A stretch of DNA of 64,000 nucleotides from Sporosarcina luteola (GCF_023715535.1 NZ_JAMBOI010000003.1:372001-436000); one strand, 5' to 3'. Counted from the first letter of the stretch, positions 42,214-51,871 are shown. A program made the numbers and translations. Notes: generated by a model from the letters alone, not told the origin.

Positions 42214-44568
42214 TCAGTTATTACGATTCATGATGTAGTGTAAGAAGTGTTTTAAATAGGTTGTTTTGTGCTGCATCTGTTGTAATGTTTCCATGGCGGT
42301 GCAGTAGTGGTCCCACATTGCTTTTCGGGCGCCTTCAGTGCCTAGGATTGATACGAAGGTTGAATTGTTGTTTTCGGCGTCCTTGCCGGTTGGCTTTCCG
42401 AGGGATGCCAGGTCGCCTTCAACGTCTAGCAAGTCATCTTTGATCTGGAAAGCGATGCCTGCGTGATAAGAAAATCGTTTCAATGCCTCAAGTTCAGATT
42501 CCTGTTTTCCCGCTAAGATTGCCGGCATGACGAGGGAGGCCTCAAAGGCGATGCCGGTTTTGTAAAAGCACATCGTATTTAACTGTTCGACTGTCAATTG
42601 TTTGCCTTTGGAATTCAAGTCCATCGCCTGGCCTTTACACATATCCGTCGTCTTTCCAGATGAATAATGAATCAGGCGGAGCACGGTTTCGGGGTCGAAT
42701 TGTTTGAGCGATGCTTGTTCCTCGACCGCCTTCTGGGTCAGATAGAGGCCGGTCAACTCCGCTGTGGCTGTATTATACTTATGATGCAGCGTTGGGCGCC
42801 CCCTGCGGATGGACGAATTATCTTGGGATGGAAGATCATCAAAGATCAGAGAGGCTGTGTGCATATATTCCAATGATTTCAATAGGGGTATAATTGCAGA
42901 CGGATCCAATCCATATTCGTGAACGCCCATGACCCATGTCATTATCGGTCTAAGTCGCTTTCCGTCGCCTTGCAGACTGTAATTTGCAGCATCCATGATC
43001 GGCTCTTCCATGAATGTAACATTATTATTCCCGCGGATATGTAAGAAATCGTTTATCTCATTCCGCATTGTTTCAACCATGTCTTTAAAGACTTCCCGCT
43101 CTTCCCGTTCATCTTTGAAATTGTAGATAATATGATCCCGGAGCAATTTATCAAAGAAGTCAACATCATCCGCTTTTCGTACCACCTTTTGAATGAGTCG
43201 ATCGAATTTGAGATTCCCCGTTGCGAACAGCTCCATCACCTCATTGTATGTTTCGACTCCCATGCGCTCTTTAAATCGTTTCAAACCGTTGATTGCACGG
43301 TTCAGAATCACGTCTCGTGTCTTCGTATCCGAATGATATACATTATGAATTAAATTGGAGATGACCGTCCAATACATCTCGAATGGATTGATGAGATCCG
43401 GACGGATGTGGTGATATTTCATGTAGTAGGTGTAGGGAGTAACCGCGCCAGCTTCCAAGTCTTCAAACATATCCGCGAAGTCATCCGCCAGCTGATTGTA
43501 AATGCCGTAAAAGAATGTGCGGTTGTCAAACCCGTCATCCCCTTCTGCACTAAGTACCGAGCGGACAATCAAGCGGGAAGAGGCTGATTTTAAGATAACC
43601 GGAATGTAAAGCTCTTCATTCGTATATTTATCGTTTAACAGATCTTTTTCACGGTCCACTTCCTGAGAATGAAAAAATACGTAGGATTGCTCGAAGAAAT
43701 TATTTTTTGTCTCTTGGCGCAAACAACCCTTAATATACGCAAAAGCGTCTCGAAGTTCGGAATGAATATATTGCATCAACTCTTTATTAGTATCGGTCCA
43801 CTTCCCTAGTTCGGGTACTGACCTTGTAACAAGGGTTGTTCGTATCAAACCGGAAAATTGTCCCTTCTCCTCACCGGATAGGACATCCGAATCCAAGAGA
43901 TCATCAATGAATGGATAGGTGAGGCCGTACGAGTAGCCAAGTCTTATCGCTTGATCTAACTTCCGGGTACGTTCTTCGGACGATATCTCCTCACCCATTT
44001 CTTCAATCTGGTGCAAGATGACTCCTGCAATGATCTTCATCAGTTTCCGCTTAGCTTCTTCTGCATTCATCCCTTCTGGAATATTTGCGGAAACGGACTT
44101 CAGTTTGCTAATTAACCAGATCATCGTTGTTTCCACGCCTTCTTTTTGAGCCCAACGATACAAGCCCGCCATGCTGAACATCTCCGTAGTACGTCCTTGT
44201 AGTTGTTCTTTACTATCATTAACTACAAGCCGTATCCTGTTCTGCGTATGCGGCGAATCCAAGGACTTCCCTAGGTCCCGCAAGAAAATATAAGAGATGC
44301 TTCGATCTAAGTAATTATCGAGTTTCCCGGTGTAGTCAAGCCATTGTATATAATGGTGGTAGCCGTGCGAATTGGATTTTCCCTTCCACCGCGAGAACAG
44401 TGAATAATGATGTATATGATTCTGTTTCCAATTAAGTATATCTTTCGTTAAGGTAGTAGCATAAGTCTTGTTTGTTCGCTGTCCCGAAAGTGATGCGAAA
44501 TATTCGGCAGCTTTCTTCTCAGCAAGCCGATAGCCAGCATCGGCATTTTTTTGTAACTTGTCATTCAT
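42214..44568 (-). CDS. two-domain protein: terpenoid-synthase-like N-terminus fused to polyprenyl diphosphate synthase
   Basis: A 784-residue protein, more than twice the usual 290-330. The C-terminal half (about 510-784) is a normal trans-isoprenyl diphosphate synthase: 'GDGKRLRP' at 534, first Asp-rich motif DDLPSQD at 577-583 with 'RRGRPTLHHKY' after it, second motif 'FQIKDDLLD' at 707-715. The N-terminal half has no clear family, but it contains 'PFIDDLLDSD' (DDLLD at 222-226) and 'NQLADDFADMFEDLEAG' (DDFAD at 362-366), a spacing of 140 residues, close to the 134 in the C-terminal half. Both halves are mainly helical. This suggests a second class I terpenoid fold, either active or degenerate. 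No terpene-tailoring genes are adjacent. Confidence 0.85.
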   Translation of the reverse strand: MNDKLQKNADAGYRLAEKKAAEYFASLSGQRTNKTYATTLTKDILNWKQNHIHHYSLFSRWKGKSNSHGYHHYIQWLDYTGKLDNYLDRSISYIFLRDLGKSLDSPHTQNRIRLVVNDSKEQLQGRTTEMFSMAGLYRWAQKEGVETTMIWLISKLKSVSANIPEGMNAEEAKRKLMKIIAGVILHQIEEMGEEISSEERTRKLDQAIRLGYSYGLTYPFIDDLLDSDVLSGEEKGQFSGLIRTTLVTRSVPELGKWTDTNKELMQYIHSELRDAFAYIKGCLRQETKNNFFEQSYVFFHSQEVDREKDLLNDKYTNEELYIPVILKSASSRLIVRSVLSAEGDDGFDNRTFFYGIYNQLADDFADMFEDLEAGAVTPYTYYMKYHHIRPDLINPFEMYWTVISNLIHNVYHSDTKTRDVILNRAINGLKRFKERMGVETYNEVMELFATGNLKFDRLIQKVVRKADDVDFFDKLLRDHIIYNFKDEREEREVFKDMVETMRNEINDFLHIRGNNNVTFMEEPIMDAANYSLQGDGKRLRPIMTWVMGVHEYGLDPSAIIPLLKSLEYMHTASLIFDDLPSQDNSSIRRGRPTLHHKYNTATAELTGLYLTQKAVEEQASLKQFDPETVLRLIHYSSGKTTDMCKGQAMDLNSKGKQLTVEQLNTMCFYKTGIAFEASLVMPAILAGKQESELEALKRFSYHAGIAFQIKDDLLDVEGDLASLGKPTGKDAENNNSTFVSILGTEGARKAMWDHYCTAMETLQQMQHKTTYLKHFLHYIMNRNN

Positions 44569-44736
44569 ACTACATTACCTCTACTTCATGTTTTTTTATT
44601 GCCTATGAAATAATTCACTTTACTATATGCGATTGGACAGCTTTTTCTGCATGATGTACGTTATCGAAGACATAAACAAATACTAACATATTATCTTGAA
44701 TTACTATTACGATTAAAATGAATCGGAGCGACGAAT

Positions 44737-46392
44737 ATGAATCAACTACATAAAAGACGGGGTAAAAATCCGCATCTACAACCAACTATCATTATTAGCT
44801 TCAAAATGAAAATGGTTTTATTAGTTTGCTCCCTCATCATTGCGATTATTATGGTGATCGGGCTTTTTATTGGTCATTTCATATCTGTCACGATGGAAGC
44901 ACAAGTTGGCAATCGCGCGCTCAGTGTAGCGGAAAGCGTGGCGCATATTCCTGAGCTGGCTGATGCATTTAGCCACGAAGACCCCGCTTCCATTATTACT
45001 CCCCTTGTCGCACCTATCCAAAAAGCGACAAAGGCCGAGTTCATAGTCGTCGGCAATAAAGAAGAAATCCGATACGCGCATCCTGACACAAACAAAATCG
45101 GAGAGAAAATGGTCGGGGAAGACAGTGAAAGGGCGTTGGTCCATGGTGAATCATATGTCTCCAAGGCAGCCGGGTCATTGGGCGATTCTGTGCGCGCCAA
45201 AGTCCCCGTGTATTTGGACGGGGAAATTGTAGGCGTCGTATCGGTAGGATTTTTAGTGGATGATATCCAAGCAATAGTAACGTCCTACAATATCCACCTA
45301 TGGATCGTCTTGTTAACTGTTGCTATTGTCGCCATTATAGTTGCCATTCTGATTGCATCGTATCTTAAAAAAGTGTTGTTTGGCTTAGAGCCGGAGGAAA
45401 TCGCTCATTTATTCATCCAAAAAGAGACGATACTTCAATCGACGCATGAAGGCATTATCGCTGTTAATCAAAACGGTATGATTACGATGATCAATTTTGC
45501 GGCGCAACGTCTATTGTTCGATCAAGTCCTACCTCCTCAACAATATGAAGGAGTGTCAATCAAAGACCTCGCACCCGCGCAACAGCTACTCAGTTTTCTC
45601 CAAGATGAAAACGATCGGATTGATCAAGAGATGATGATCGGCAATACAATTGTTTTTGCCAATAAGGTGCCTATTTATTTCGAGGATTCGTTGGTCGGAA
45701 CAGTATTCACCTTCCGGAACAAAACTGAAATTGATTTATTGACAAATGAATTGACAACGATTAAAAAATATACAAATGCACTACGCGCCCAAACACACGA
45801 ATTTTCGAACAAACTCTATACGATTCTCGGCTTATTGCAACTAGATAAAAAGGAAGAGGCGCTTCGCTATATTCAACGGGAAAGTTCCATTCAAAAAAGC
45901 TGGATCCGACTGCTCATTCAGAAAGTGGCCGATCCACAGGTAAGCGGCCTTTTACTTGGCAAATTAAATCAGGCCAGTGAGATGGGAATCAATATTGCAG
46001 TGCAAGAAGATAGCAGACTCGCAACCCGTTTAAGCGAAAAGCAAAGGGAAGCCCTGTTGACCGCTATCGGGAATCTGATTGACAATGCGATGGATGCAGT
46101 GAATCAAAACCCGCCTGCTGACCGGAAAATAGTTATCTCTTTTACCGATATCGGCAATGATATCATTTTTGAAATAGACGACGCCGGCGAGGGCGTACCC
46201 GATCCATATGTGAAGTTGATTTTTGAGCAGGGTTTTACATTAAAAGAAGGCGAACACGGCGGTTTTGGGCTCGCGCTTACGAAGCGACTTATCGAGGGAG
46301 TAGATGGAGAACTCTATTTGGAAGAAGGAGATCTTGGCGGTGCAAGCTTCGTGCTGTCCATGCCGAAAGAAGGGAGGGAATCGTATGCTTGA
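44737..46392 (+). CDS. sensor histidine kinase, CitA/DcuS (CitS) type
   Basis: A 551-residue membrane kinase for carboxylate sensing. TM helix at about 25-47, an extracytoplasmic PAS-like (sCache) domain to about 180 ('IVVGNKEEIRYAHPDTNKIGEKMVGED'), second TM at 185-207, a cytoplasmic PAS, then a SpoOB-type dimerisation helix with phospho-His in 'RAQTHEFSNKLYTILGLLQL' near 354 and the ATPase lobe ('NLIDNAMDAV', 'DDAGEGVP', 'GGFGLALTKRLIE'). The response regulator start overlaps its stop by 8 bp, and a CitMHS transporter follows, as in the B. subtilis citS-citT-citM region. Confidence 0.94.
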   Translation: MNQLHKRRGKNPHLQPTIIISFKMKMVLLVCSLIIAIIMVIGLFIGHFISVTMEAQVGNRALSVAESVAHIPELADAFSHEDPASIITPLVAPIQKATKAEFIVVGNKEEIRYAHPDTNKIGEKMVGEDSERALVHGESYVSKAAGSLGDSVRAKVPVYLDGEIVGVVSVGFLVDDIQAIVTSYNIHLWIVLLTVAIVAIIVAILIASYLKKVLFGLEPEEIAHLFIQKETILQSTHEGIIAVNQNGMITMINFAAQRLLFDQVLPPQQYEGVSIKDLAPAQQLLSFLQDENDRIDQEMMIGNTIVFANKVPIYFEDSLVGTVFTFRNKTEIDLLTNELTTIKKYTNALRAQTHEFSNKLYTILGLLQLDKKEEALRYIQRESSIQKSWIRLLIQKVADPQVSGLLLGKLNQASEMGINIAVQEDSRLATRLSEKQREALLTAIGNLIDNAMDAVNQNPPADRKIVISFTDIGNDIIFEIDDAGEGVPDPYVKLIFEQGFTLKEGEHGGFGLALTKRLIEGVDGELYLEEGDLGGASFVLSMPKEGRESYA

Positions 46393-47092
46393 GCCGATTC
46401 ATGTAGTCATTGTTGAAGATGACTTTCGGATTGCAGAAATTAATCGTCAGTTTGTCAATCGCGTGGAAGGATTTATTGTGACATACGTTGCGAAGACGGG
46501 TGAGGAAGCACTTACTTATTTACGCAGCACGGAAGAGTTACCGCATCTTATTTTACTAGATGTCTATATTCCGGACGTCGAAGGATTAGATTTGTTTTGG
46601 ACGTTAAGATCCGAGTTCACGGAAATCGATGTCATTATGATGACGGCCGCAAAAGAGGTGGAGACGGTTGCAGAAACATTGCGTGGAGGGATTTTCGATT
46701 ATATCGTGAAACCGGTGGACTTTGACCGATTTGAACGGACCTTTGTGAGCTATCGAAAGCAAAAGCATCTTTTGACGACAAAGACAGAGCTCATGCAAGA
46801 AGAAATCGATCTCCTGACAGGCTTGCAAATTACTACAACGCCATATAAAGACACAGATGAAAGATTGCCGAAAGGGATCGATCAACTTACATTGGAAAAA
46901 ATAAATGTGATTCTTCATGAAAGCGATGAGTCCGGCATTACAGCGTTAGACGCCGGAAGCAAAGTAGGGGTGAGCCGATCGACAGCCAGGCGGTATCTGG
47001 AATATTTAGTGTCCATAAAAGAAGCGGATGCCCAGTTGAAATACGGGGATATTGGCCGTCCGGAACGAAGATACATACCGTGGACAGAATGA
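46385..47092 (+). CDS. response regulator, CitT/CitB type
   Basis: A 235-residue regulator. Receiver domain residues 5-120 with acidic pair 'VEDDFR', phospho-Asp in 'LILLDVYIPD' near 59, Thr in 'MMTAAKE' and Lys in 'YIVKPVDF'. A C-terminal HTH ('GSKVGVSRSTARRYLEYLV') closes it. The ATG at 46385 follows GAAGGGAGG. Expected to activate the CitMHS transporter gene 215 bp downstream; no clear operator was identified in that gap, which holds AT-rich sequence near 47160-47200. Confidence 0.94.
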   Translation: MLEPIHVVIVEDDFRIAEINRQFVNRVEGFIVTYVAKTGEEALTYLRSTEELPHLILLDVYIPDVEGLDLFWTLRSEFTEIDVIMMTAAKEVETVAETLRGGIFDYIVKPVDFDRFERTFVSYRKQKHLLTTKTELMQEEIDLLTGLQITTTPYKDTDERLPKGIDQLTLEKINVILHESDESGITALDAGSKVGVSRSTARRYLEYLVSIKEADAQLKYGDIGRPERRYIPWTE

Positions 47093-47307
47093 ACAAAACG
47101 ATCAGAACGCTCAATAGTGTTTTTAGTTGAATAATCTTATACTCCTAACCTCCTTATGATAAATTTCTAACTATAGAATATTTTGAAATAGAGAGGTTGG
47201 TTTTTGTACGGGTACGGTGATTCTTGACTTTCATCAAGTATGTATCCGCTTACATGAATGCCTTTCTCTTTCATAAGTGCACTCCGGTTCACTGGAAAGG
47301 AGACAAT

Positions 47308-48645
47308 ATGCTAAGTATTATAGGTTTGATAACAATCGTCATCATTGTAGCTTTACTTATTAGCGGGAAAGTTTCTCCCATTGTCGGACTCGTGTTAGTG
47401 CCAGTTGCAGGGGCATTTGCTGCAGGCTTCAGTTTCGATGAAATTGGTGTGTTTTTCACAGAAGGTACAACTAAAGTTGCAAGCGTTGCCATTATGTTCA
47501 TCTTTGCGATTTTATTCTTCGGAATCATGCAAGACGTCGGTTTATTCGACCCGCTTATTAATAAAATGATTGCAATTTCCCGGGGAAATGTCATTGCAGT
47601 TGCCGTTGCCACTGTTATCATTGCCGCAATCGCACACTTGGATGGTTCCGGCGCATCGACATTCCTCATTACAATCCCGGCATTGTTGCCTTTGTACAAA
47701 AGGTTAAAAATGAATCCATATTTGCTCCTGATGCTTGTTGGAACAGCTGCCGCCATTATGAATATGGTGCCTTGGGCTGGTCCGCTCGGTAGAACAGCTT
47801 CTGTGCTGGATGTGGATGTGACTGAGCTATGGAGGCCACTTATTCAAATTCAGATTATAGGCCTTGTATTATTAATTATCATTGCCGTCGCTCTAGGCTA
47901 TCGTGAAAAACGCTTAATAGCGAAAAAAGCTTCGTTAGGCGAAGGTGTGATGGAAGAAGGAGTTTCCGATGCAACAATTGCGGAAGCACAATTGGCGGCC
48001 ACTGTTGCAGAAGAGAATGATTTAAAGCGTCCCAAACTTCTATGGATCAATGCCCTTCTCGCGATTGCTGTCATCGGCGTTCTTGTATGGGGTATCATTC
48101 CAGCAGGTTTTGCATTTATGATCGGTGTCAGTATTGCACTTCCACTCAACTTCCCGAAAGTTAAAGACCAAATGGAACGCATTAAAGAGCATGCGCCAGG
48201 CGGTATTATGATGGCGACGATTATCTTGGCGGCTGGATCTTTCTTAGGAATCTTAAACGGTACGAATATGCTGACCTCGATTGCTACGGATCTTGTGAAA
48301 GTTTTGCCGGCATTCGTCACTCCATATTTGCATATCATCATCGGTGTATTCGGAGTACCTTTCGACTTGCTGTTAAGCACGGATGCATACTATTTTGCCC
48401 TGTTGCCGATTATTGACCAGGTTGCTCTTTCGTTCGGCATCCCATCACTTTCTACGGCTTATGCAATGATCATCGGAAACATTATCGGTACATTTGTCAG
48501 CCCGTTATCACCAGCGCTTTGGCTGGCGTTAGGACTCGCCGGATTGGAAATGGGGAAACATATCCGCTATTCCTTCATGATGATGTGGGGACTCAGTATC
48601 ACCCTCTTAATCATTGCAGTTCTACTCGGCGTGATTGTGATTTAA
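47308..48645 (+). CDS. CitMHS family metal-citrate transporter
   Basis: A 445-residue transporter with 11-12 helices. 'MLSIIGLITIVIIVALLISGKVSPIVGLVLVPVAGA', 'AIAHLDGSGASTFLITIPALLPLYKRLKMNP' and 'NMVPWAGPLGRTASVLD' are the CitMHS core. Members take up divalent metal-citrate complexes. The ATG at 47308 is 6 nt after AAAGGAG; the ORF is open 28 codons upstream. Regulated most likely by the two-component pair encoded directly upstream. Confidence 0.93.
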   Translation: MLSIIGLITIVIIVALLISGKVSPIVGLVLVPVAGAFAAGFSFDEIGVFFTEGTTKVASVAIMFIFAILFFGIMQDVGLFDPLINKMIAISRGNVIAVAVATVIIAAIAHLDGSGASTFLITIPALLPLYKRLKMNPYLLLMLVGTAAAIMNMVPWAGPLGRTASVLDVDVTELWRPLIQIQIIGLVLLIIIAVALGYREKRLIAKKASLGEGVMEEGVSDATIAEAQLAATVAEENDLKRPKLLWINALLAIAVIGVLVWGIIPAGFAFMIGVSIALPLNFPKVKDQMERIKEHAPGGIMMATIILAAGSFLGILNGTNMLTSIATDLVKVLPAFVTPYLHIIIGVFGVPFDLLLSTDAYYFALLPIIDQVALSFGIPSLSTAYAMIIGNIIGTFVSPLSPALWLALGLAGLEMGKHIRYSFMMMWGLSITLLIIAVLLGVIVI

Positions 48646-48649
48646 TTCA

Positions 48650-48700
48650 AAAAAGTATCAGCTGCTCCCGAAACTTGCGGGGTGTGCTGATACTTTTTTG
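48650..48700 (+). terminator. terminator after citrate transporter
   Basis: Stem AAAAGTATCAGC / GCTGATACTTTT with an inner hairpin, then T-run. Confidence 0.9.
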
Positions 48701-48724
48701 TTATATTGCGCTACTCATTTTGTT

Positions 48725-49753
48725 TCACGTGAAATATTCTATTTTGGCCTTCGGAAAGTACTGTTCCATATAGCTATATAAGCGATCCTTCAATTCATCC
48801 TCTTCGTCTTTCTGATAAATATATTTGCCGATGCCGTACTTCCCCCATTTGTAGCGCCGCTTCTCCTCATCCAATTCGAGTTTTGTCTTCGGGTAGTTCT
48901 TCTCGATGACCCTTTTCGCAGGCTTCGTAAAACGGTGCTGAATGAATTCAAAGGTGATGTCTTCCCGGGCATCCTGCGGCAATTCCTCATCGAGTCGCTC
49001 AAACAGATGCCGATACCCTTCCTCCCAGCCCTCGTGGATGTAAATTGGCGCTACGATAAAGCCTAGCGGATAACCTGCCCTAGCCACCCTTCCAGCGGCC
49101 TCAATGCGCTTCGCTAAAGGAGAGGTGCCTGGCTCGAAGTTTTTGATAACGTAATCGGCATTGACACTGAACCGGAATCGCGTATGACCGTTGTGCTTTG
49201 CATCGAGCAAGTGATCCACGTAATGGAACTTGGTCACGAACCGAAGCCGCCCCAGTTCAGTTTGGCCGAAATGTTCAATTGCCCTTTTCAATGAATGGGT
49301 CAAATGATCAATTCCCACAATATCCGATGTACAAGCTGCTTCGAACCTGGTGATTTCAGGTGCCCGTTCTTCGATATAGTTGTCGGCCGCTTCGAGGATC
49401 TCCTCTACGTTCACGTATGTCCGTATATACGGTTTGGTCCCCATTGTCGTCTGTAAATAACAATAATGGCAATGCCCCATGCATCCCGTGGCTAATGGAA
49501 TGGCATACTCCGCTGACGGCTTCGATGTATCGAACTTCAACGTTTTTCGAATCCCGACGACTAACGTCGATTTAGCGATTCGATACTTTTGGGCATCCGT
49601 CTCACCCGGCAAATCCCGGATTTGATTATGTGATGTCGTAAAACGGATTTCAATCCCCATTTTCTCGAACTTCTCTTTCAATTCTTTTCCAAGCGGATAT
49701 TCCAATGCATTTGGTTCAAAATAGACAAGCTGTGGTGTGAAGGGTTTATTCAT
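48725..49753 (-). CDS. splB: spore photoproduct lyase
   Basis: A 342-residue radical-SAM enzyme that repairs the spore photoproduct (5-thyminyl-5,6-dihydrothymine) in DNA during germination. It matches SplB across its length: 'PFTPQLVYFEPNALEYPLGKEL', the [4Fe-4S] motif C-x3-C-x2-C in 'GCMGHCHYCYLQTTMGTKPY', and the ending 'KWGKYGIGKYIYQKDEEDELKDRLYSYMEQYFPKAKIEYFT' region. The start is set at 49753 by homology; it has no ribosome site of its own, but a 13-codon leader ORF ends over it. A GTG at 49795 would give 356 residues. Shows a spore-forming host. No splA is seen. Confidence 0.95.
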   Translation of the reverse strand: MNKPFTPQLVYFEPNALEYPLGKELKEKFEKMGIEIRFTTSHNQIRDLPGETDAQKYRIAKSTLVVGIRKTLKFDTSKPSAEYAIPLATGCMGHCHYCYLQTTMGTKPYIRTYVNVEEILEAADNYIEERAPEITRFEAACTSDIVGIDHLTHSLKRAIEHFGQTELGRLRFVTKFHYVDHLLDAKHNGHTRFRFSVNADYVIKNFEPGTSPLAKRIEAAGRVARAGYPLGFIVAPIYIHEGWEEGYRHLFERLDEELPQDAREDITFEFIQHRFTKPAKRVIEKNYPKTKLELDEEKRRYKWGKYGIGKYIYQKDEEDELKDRLYSYMEQYFPKAKIEYFT

Positions 49754-49787
49754 GCTGTGCACGTTCTGATCCATGTTTGGTATCCAT
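49746..49787 (-). CDS. 13-residue leader ORF overlapping the splB start
   Basis: ATG at 49787, two nt after AAAGGTGATC (a long anti-SD match), encodes MDTKHGSERAQHE and stops at TAA 49748-49746, inside ATGAATAA whose ATG begins splB. Such overlap is typical of coupled leaders. It could also be fortuitous if splB starts at the GTG at 49795. Confidence 0.35.
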   Translation of the reverse strand: MDTKHGSERAQHE

Positions 49788-49860
49788 GTGATCACCTTTC
49801 TCTTTTCCCTTAGCTTGTCTTTAAAATGAGAAATTATTAAAAACGTGTTCCATTTCTCTT

Positions 49861-51051
49861 TTAATCCAACAGCTCTTCCGAAAGGAGTGTAAATCCTTCA
49901 ATCATCGTGTCCTCTTCCACCTCAATTAAAATGCATGTTTTACCGTTCACTTCAACTTGCCTTACAAAGCGCAAGTCCTGCGGGCTGATTGCAATATTTG
50001 CTACTTTCGTTTGGATTTTGATCGATTTCGAAGTATAGCTAGGGACGATATGGCTTGCTTTCATCTCATACTTGTCATCATCGATCACTTTCCGGAATGC
50101 CATTTCCACCTTCTCGGTATCGACATCCTCCACGCCGCTCGCCTTCAGGACGCGGGTAACTTCTTTTGTGTCCAAGGTAGGAATGCTCTCATCTTCCTCA
50201 TCCTCGTCATCCACTTCCATCATGCGCTGAATCTCGTCATATACGCTCGCAATCGTTCGTGTATTCATTTCATCACCGACAACCGACTTTACAATCTCTT
50301 CAAAAACGACTTTATCTTCCTCGGCAGTCATGATTTCCTCGCCATCCAACACATTTTCGATAAAGTGGAAATTAGGCTTATTCACTTTCCCCGCAGCATA
50401 TAGGACGTGATTGACGTCTGCCGCATTATCCGTAAAGCACGGGAATAAAAAGCCGCCGATCGGGGACGTCAGATTGATGACCGGGTCAAGCGTAATACGA
50501 GACTTGAATATCTTCTCATTGAAATCAAATACAAGAGATTGTTTCGGCAGATCGGTCTGATTCATGCTGCAGAGAATGAATGGGTTTTTGTACACTTCAT
50601 CCCTGTTCGCCACTTCTGCCTCTTCGCTATGCCGTTTCGTCGGTCTGTAATAATTCCCTCGTATGAACGTGACAACGATGTCTTTTTCATATTGCGTATC
50701 TTGAATCATCTTTTGAGCAATTTTTTGCATTTCTGCCTTCCATTCCTCGACGTTGTCCGACTGGAGACCATCATATAGAACCTGCTGCGTATGGTCTATT
50801 TCCTCTTCCGTTTGACTTCGGAACTTCACTTCGAAAAGCTTTGCATCCAGTTTGCCACCCAGTACTTTTTTGAAATTGGAGAGGAATAATTCTTGCTGTT
50901 CCCGATCCAAGAGGGCGAAAGGTTGGCTCACCTCGTGATAGATTTCATTGCTCTCCTGCCGAATGTAAACATTGTAAATATCAATGATTCTCAATAGATC
51001 TGTATCCAACTTAAAACGTTTGCGAAAATCCGCGATTGCTTTCTTGTTCAT
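49861..51051 (-). CDS. DUF4317 family protein
   Basis: A 396-residue soluble protein starting MNKKAIADFRKRFKLD. 'LDTDLLRIIDIYNVYIRQES', 'LPKQSLVFDFNEKIFKSRITLDPVINLTSPIGGFLFPCFTDNAADVNHVLYAAGK' and 'DMKFRQ'-like later segments follow DUF4317. No enzyme motif is visible. The middle has an acidic stretch (DDEDEEDESIP). Family function unknown. Preceded on the same strand by a terminator, so transcribed on its own. Confidence 0.88.
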   Translation of the reverse strand: MNKKAIADFRKRFKLDTDLLRIIDIYNVYIRQESNEIYHEVSQPFALLDREQQELFLSNFKKVLGGKLDAKLFEVKFRSQTEEEIDHTQQVLYDGLQSDNVEEWKAEMQKIAQKMIQDTQYEKDIVVTFIRGNYYRPTKRHSEEAEVANRDEVYKNPFILCSMNQTDLPKQSLVFDFNEKIFKSRITLDPVINLTSPIGGFLFPCFTDNAADVNHVLYAAGKVNKPNFHFIENVLDGEEIMTAEEDKVVFEEIVKSVVGDEMNTRTIASVYDEIQRMMEVDDEDEEDESIPTLDTKEVTRVLKASGVEDVDTEKVEMAFRKVIDDDKYEMKASHIVPSYTSKSIKIQTKVANIAISPQDLRFVRQVEVNGKTCILIEVEEDTMIEGFTLLSEELLD

Positions 51052-51083
51052 TTATAGTTCAACTCCCCAGTTAATCTGTCATA

Positions 51084-51126
51084 TGAAAAAAGAGTGTCAA
51101 AGCTATCGTTCAGCTTGTGACACTCC
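51084..51126 (-). terminator. terminator after YnfA-like gene
   Basis: Stem GAGTGTCA(C)AAGCT / AGCTTTGACACTC read on the minus strand, followed by T6. Confidence 0.85.
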
Positions 51127-51178
51127 TCTATTATATCAATGTTTGCATGGATAGCAGGAACACAATCAATTTCGAATT

Positions 51179-51505
51179 TTAATGCCTCGGTGCCAATAAC
51201 ATCACCGAAACACCGACTATGCAAATAGCCGCACCTAGCCAGTCATATAAATCAGGTGTTTTTCTATCAATGCCCCATCCCCATAACACGGAAAGAACGA
51301 CGAATATCCCCCCATACGCAGCATACACTCTGCCGAACGAAGGGAATGATTGAAAGGTAACTATTACACCATATAAAATTAAAGTTACGCCACCCAACAT
51401 ACCCCAGTAAAACGGCTTACCCTCCCTTAACCATAGCCATATGAGGTAACCTCCGCCTATTTCAGCAAGTCCTGCAAATATAAATACTATAATTGCGTAA
51501 ATCAT
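51179..51505 (-). CDS. YnfA (UPF0060) family small membrane protein
   Basis: A 108-residue protein with four TM helices. '[30 protein letters not shown]', '[46 protein letters not shown]' are the UPF0060 signature. YnfA is distantly related to small multidrug resistance exporters. Transport substrate here unknown. Confidence 0.95.
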   Translation of the reverse strand: MIYAIIVFIFAGLAEIGGGYLIWLWLREGKPFYWGMLGGVTLILYGVIVTFQSFPSFGRVYAAYGGIFVVLSVLWGWGIDRKTPDLYDWLGAAICIVGVSVMLLAPRH

Positions 51506-51592
51506 TTATCATTCACTTCCTTTATTCCTATACAGTAAGTATAACGTAAAAATAACCCCCGAAAGTCTTCGGAGGTCATGGCCGTACAGTTC

Positions 51593-51871
51593 TTACTGAT
51601 CTTCCACTTGCTCATGCACTTCATTCAATTGCTGTCTCATCAAGTCCAACTGTTCTTTGTTCTGCTGAACTGTATCCATATGCTCATTGCGTTCCACGGC
51701 GTTCGCGAATGCATTCTCAGCACGTAGGATCGAGTTGAACGCATGCTCCGCTGCCATCTCTTCCGGATGTGACATCGCCTGCTTTACCGATCGATCCGCC
51801 TTAAGAACAGAGTTGCTTAAGAAAGTGCTCGGATGGTCCTTTTTCCAGCTCGGTTTTGAATCCTTCGCCAT
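51593..51871 (-). CDS. small soluble protein, unknown
   Basis: A 92-residue hydrophilic protein, MAKDSKPSWKKDHPS at the start, with a long helical C-terminal half ('NKEQLDLMRQQLNEVHEQVEDQ') that could form a coiled coil. I do not recognise the family. AGGAGGGG lies 10 nt before the ATG. The composition (many Lys, Asn, Glu, Gln, no Cys) is like small spore or stress proteins, which is only an impression. Confidence 0.75.
   Translation of the reverse strand: MAKDSKPSWKKDHPSTFLSNSVLKADRSVKQAMSHPEEMAAEHAFNSILRAENAFANAVERNEHMDTVQQNKEQLDLMRQQLNEVHEQVEDQ

Noticed and set aside
47100-47307. Operator for the CitT-like regulator
   Set aside because: The gap is AT-rich with several weak dyads near 47160-47200, but none stands out enough to call.
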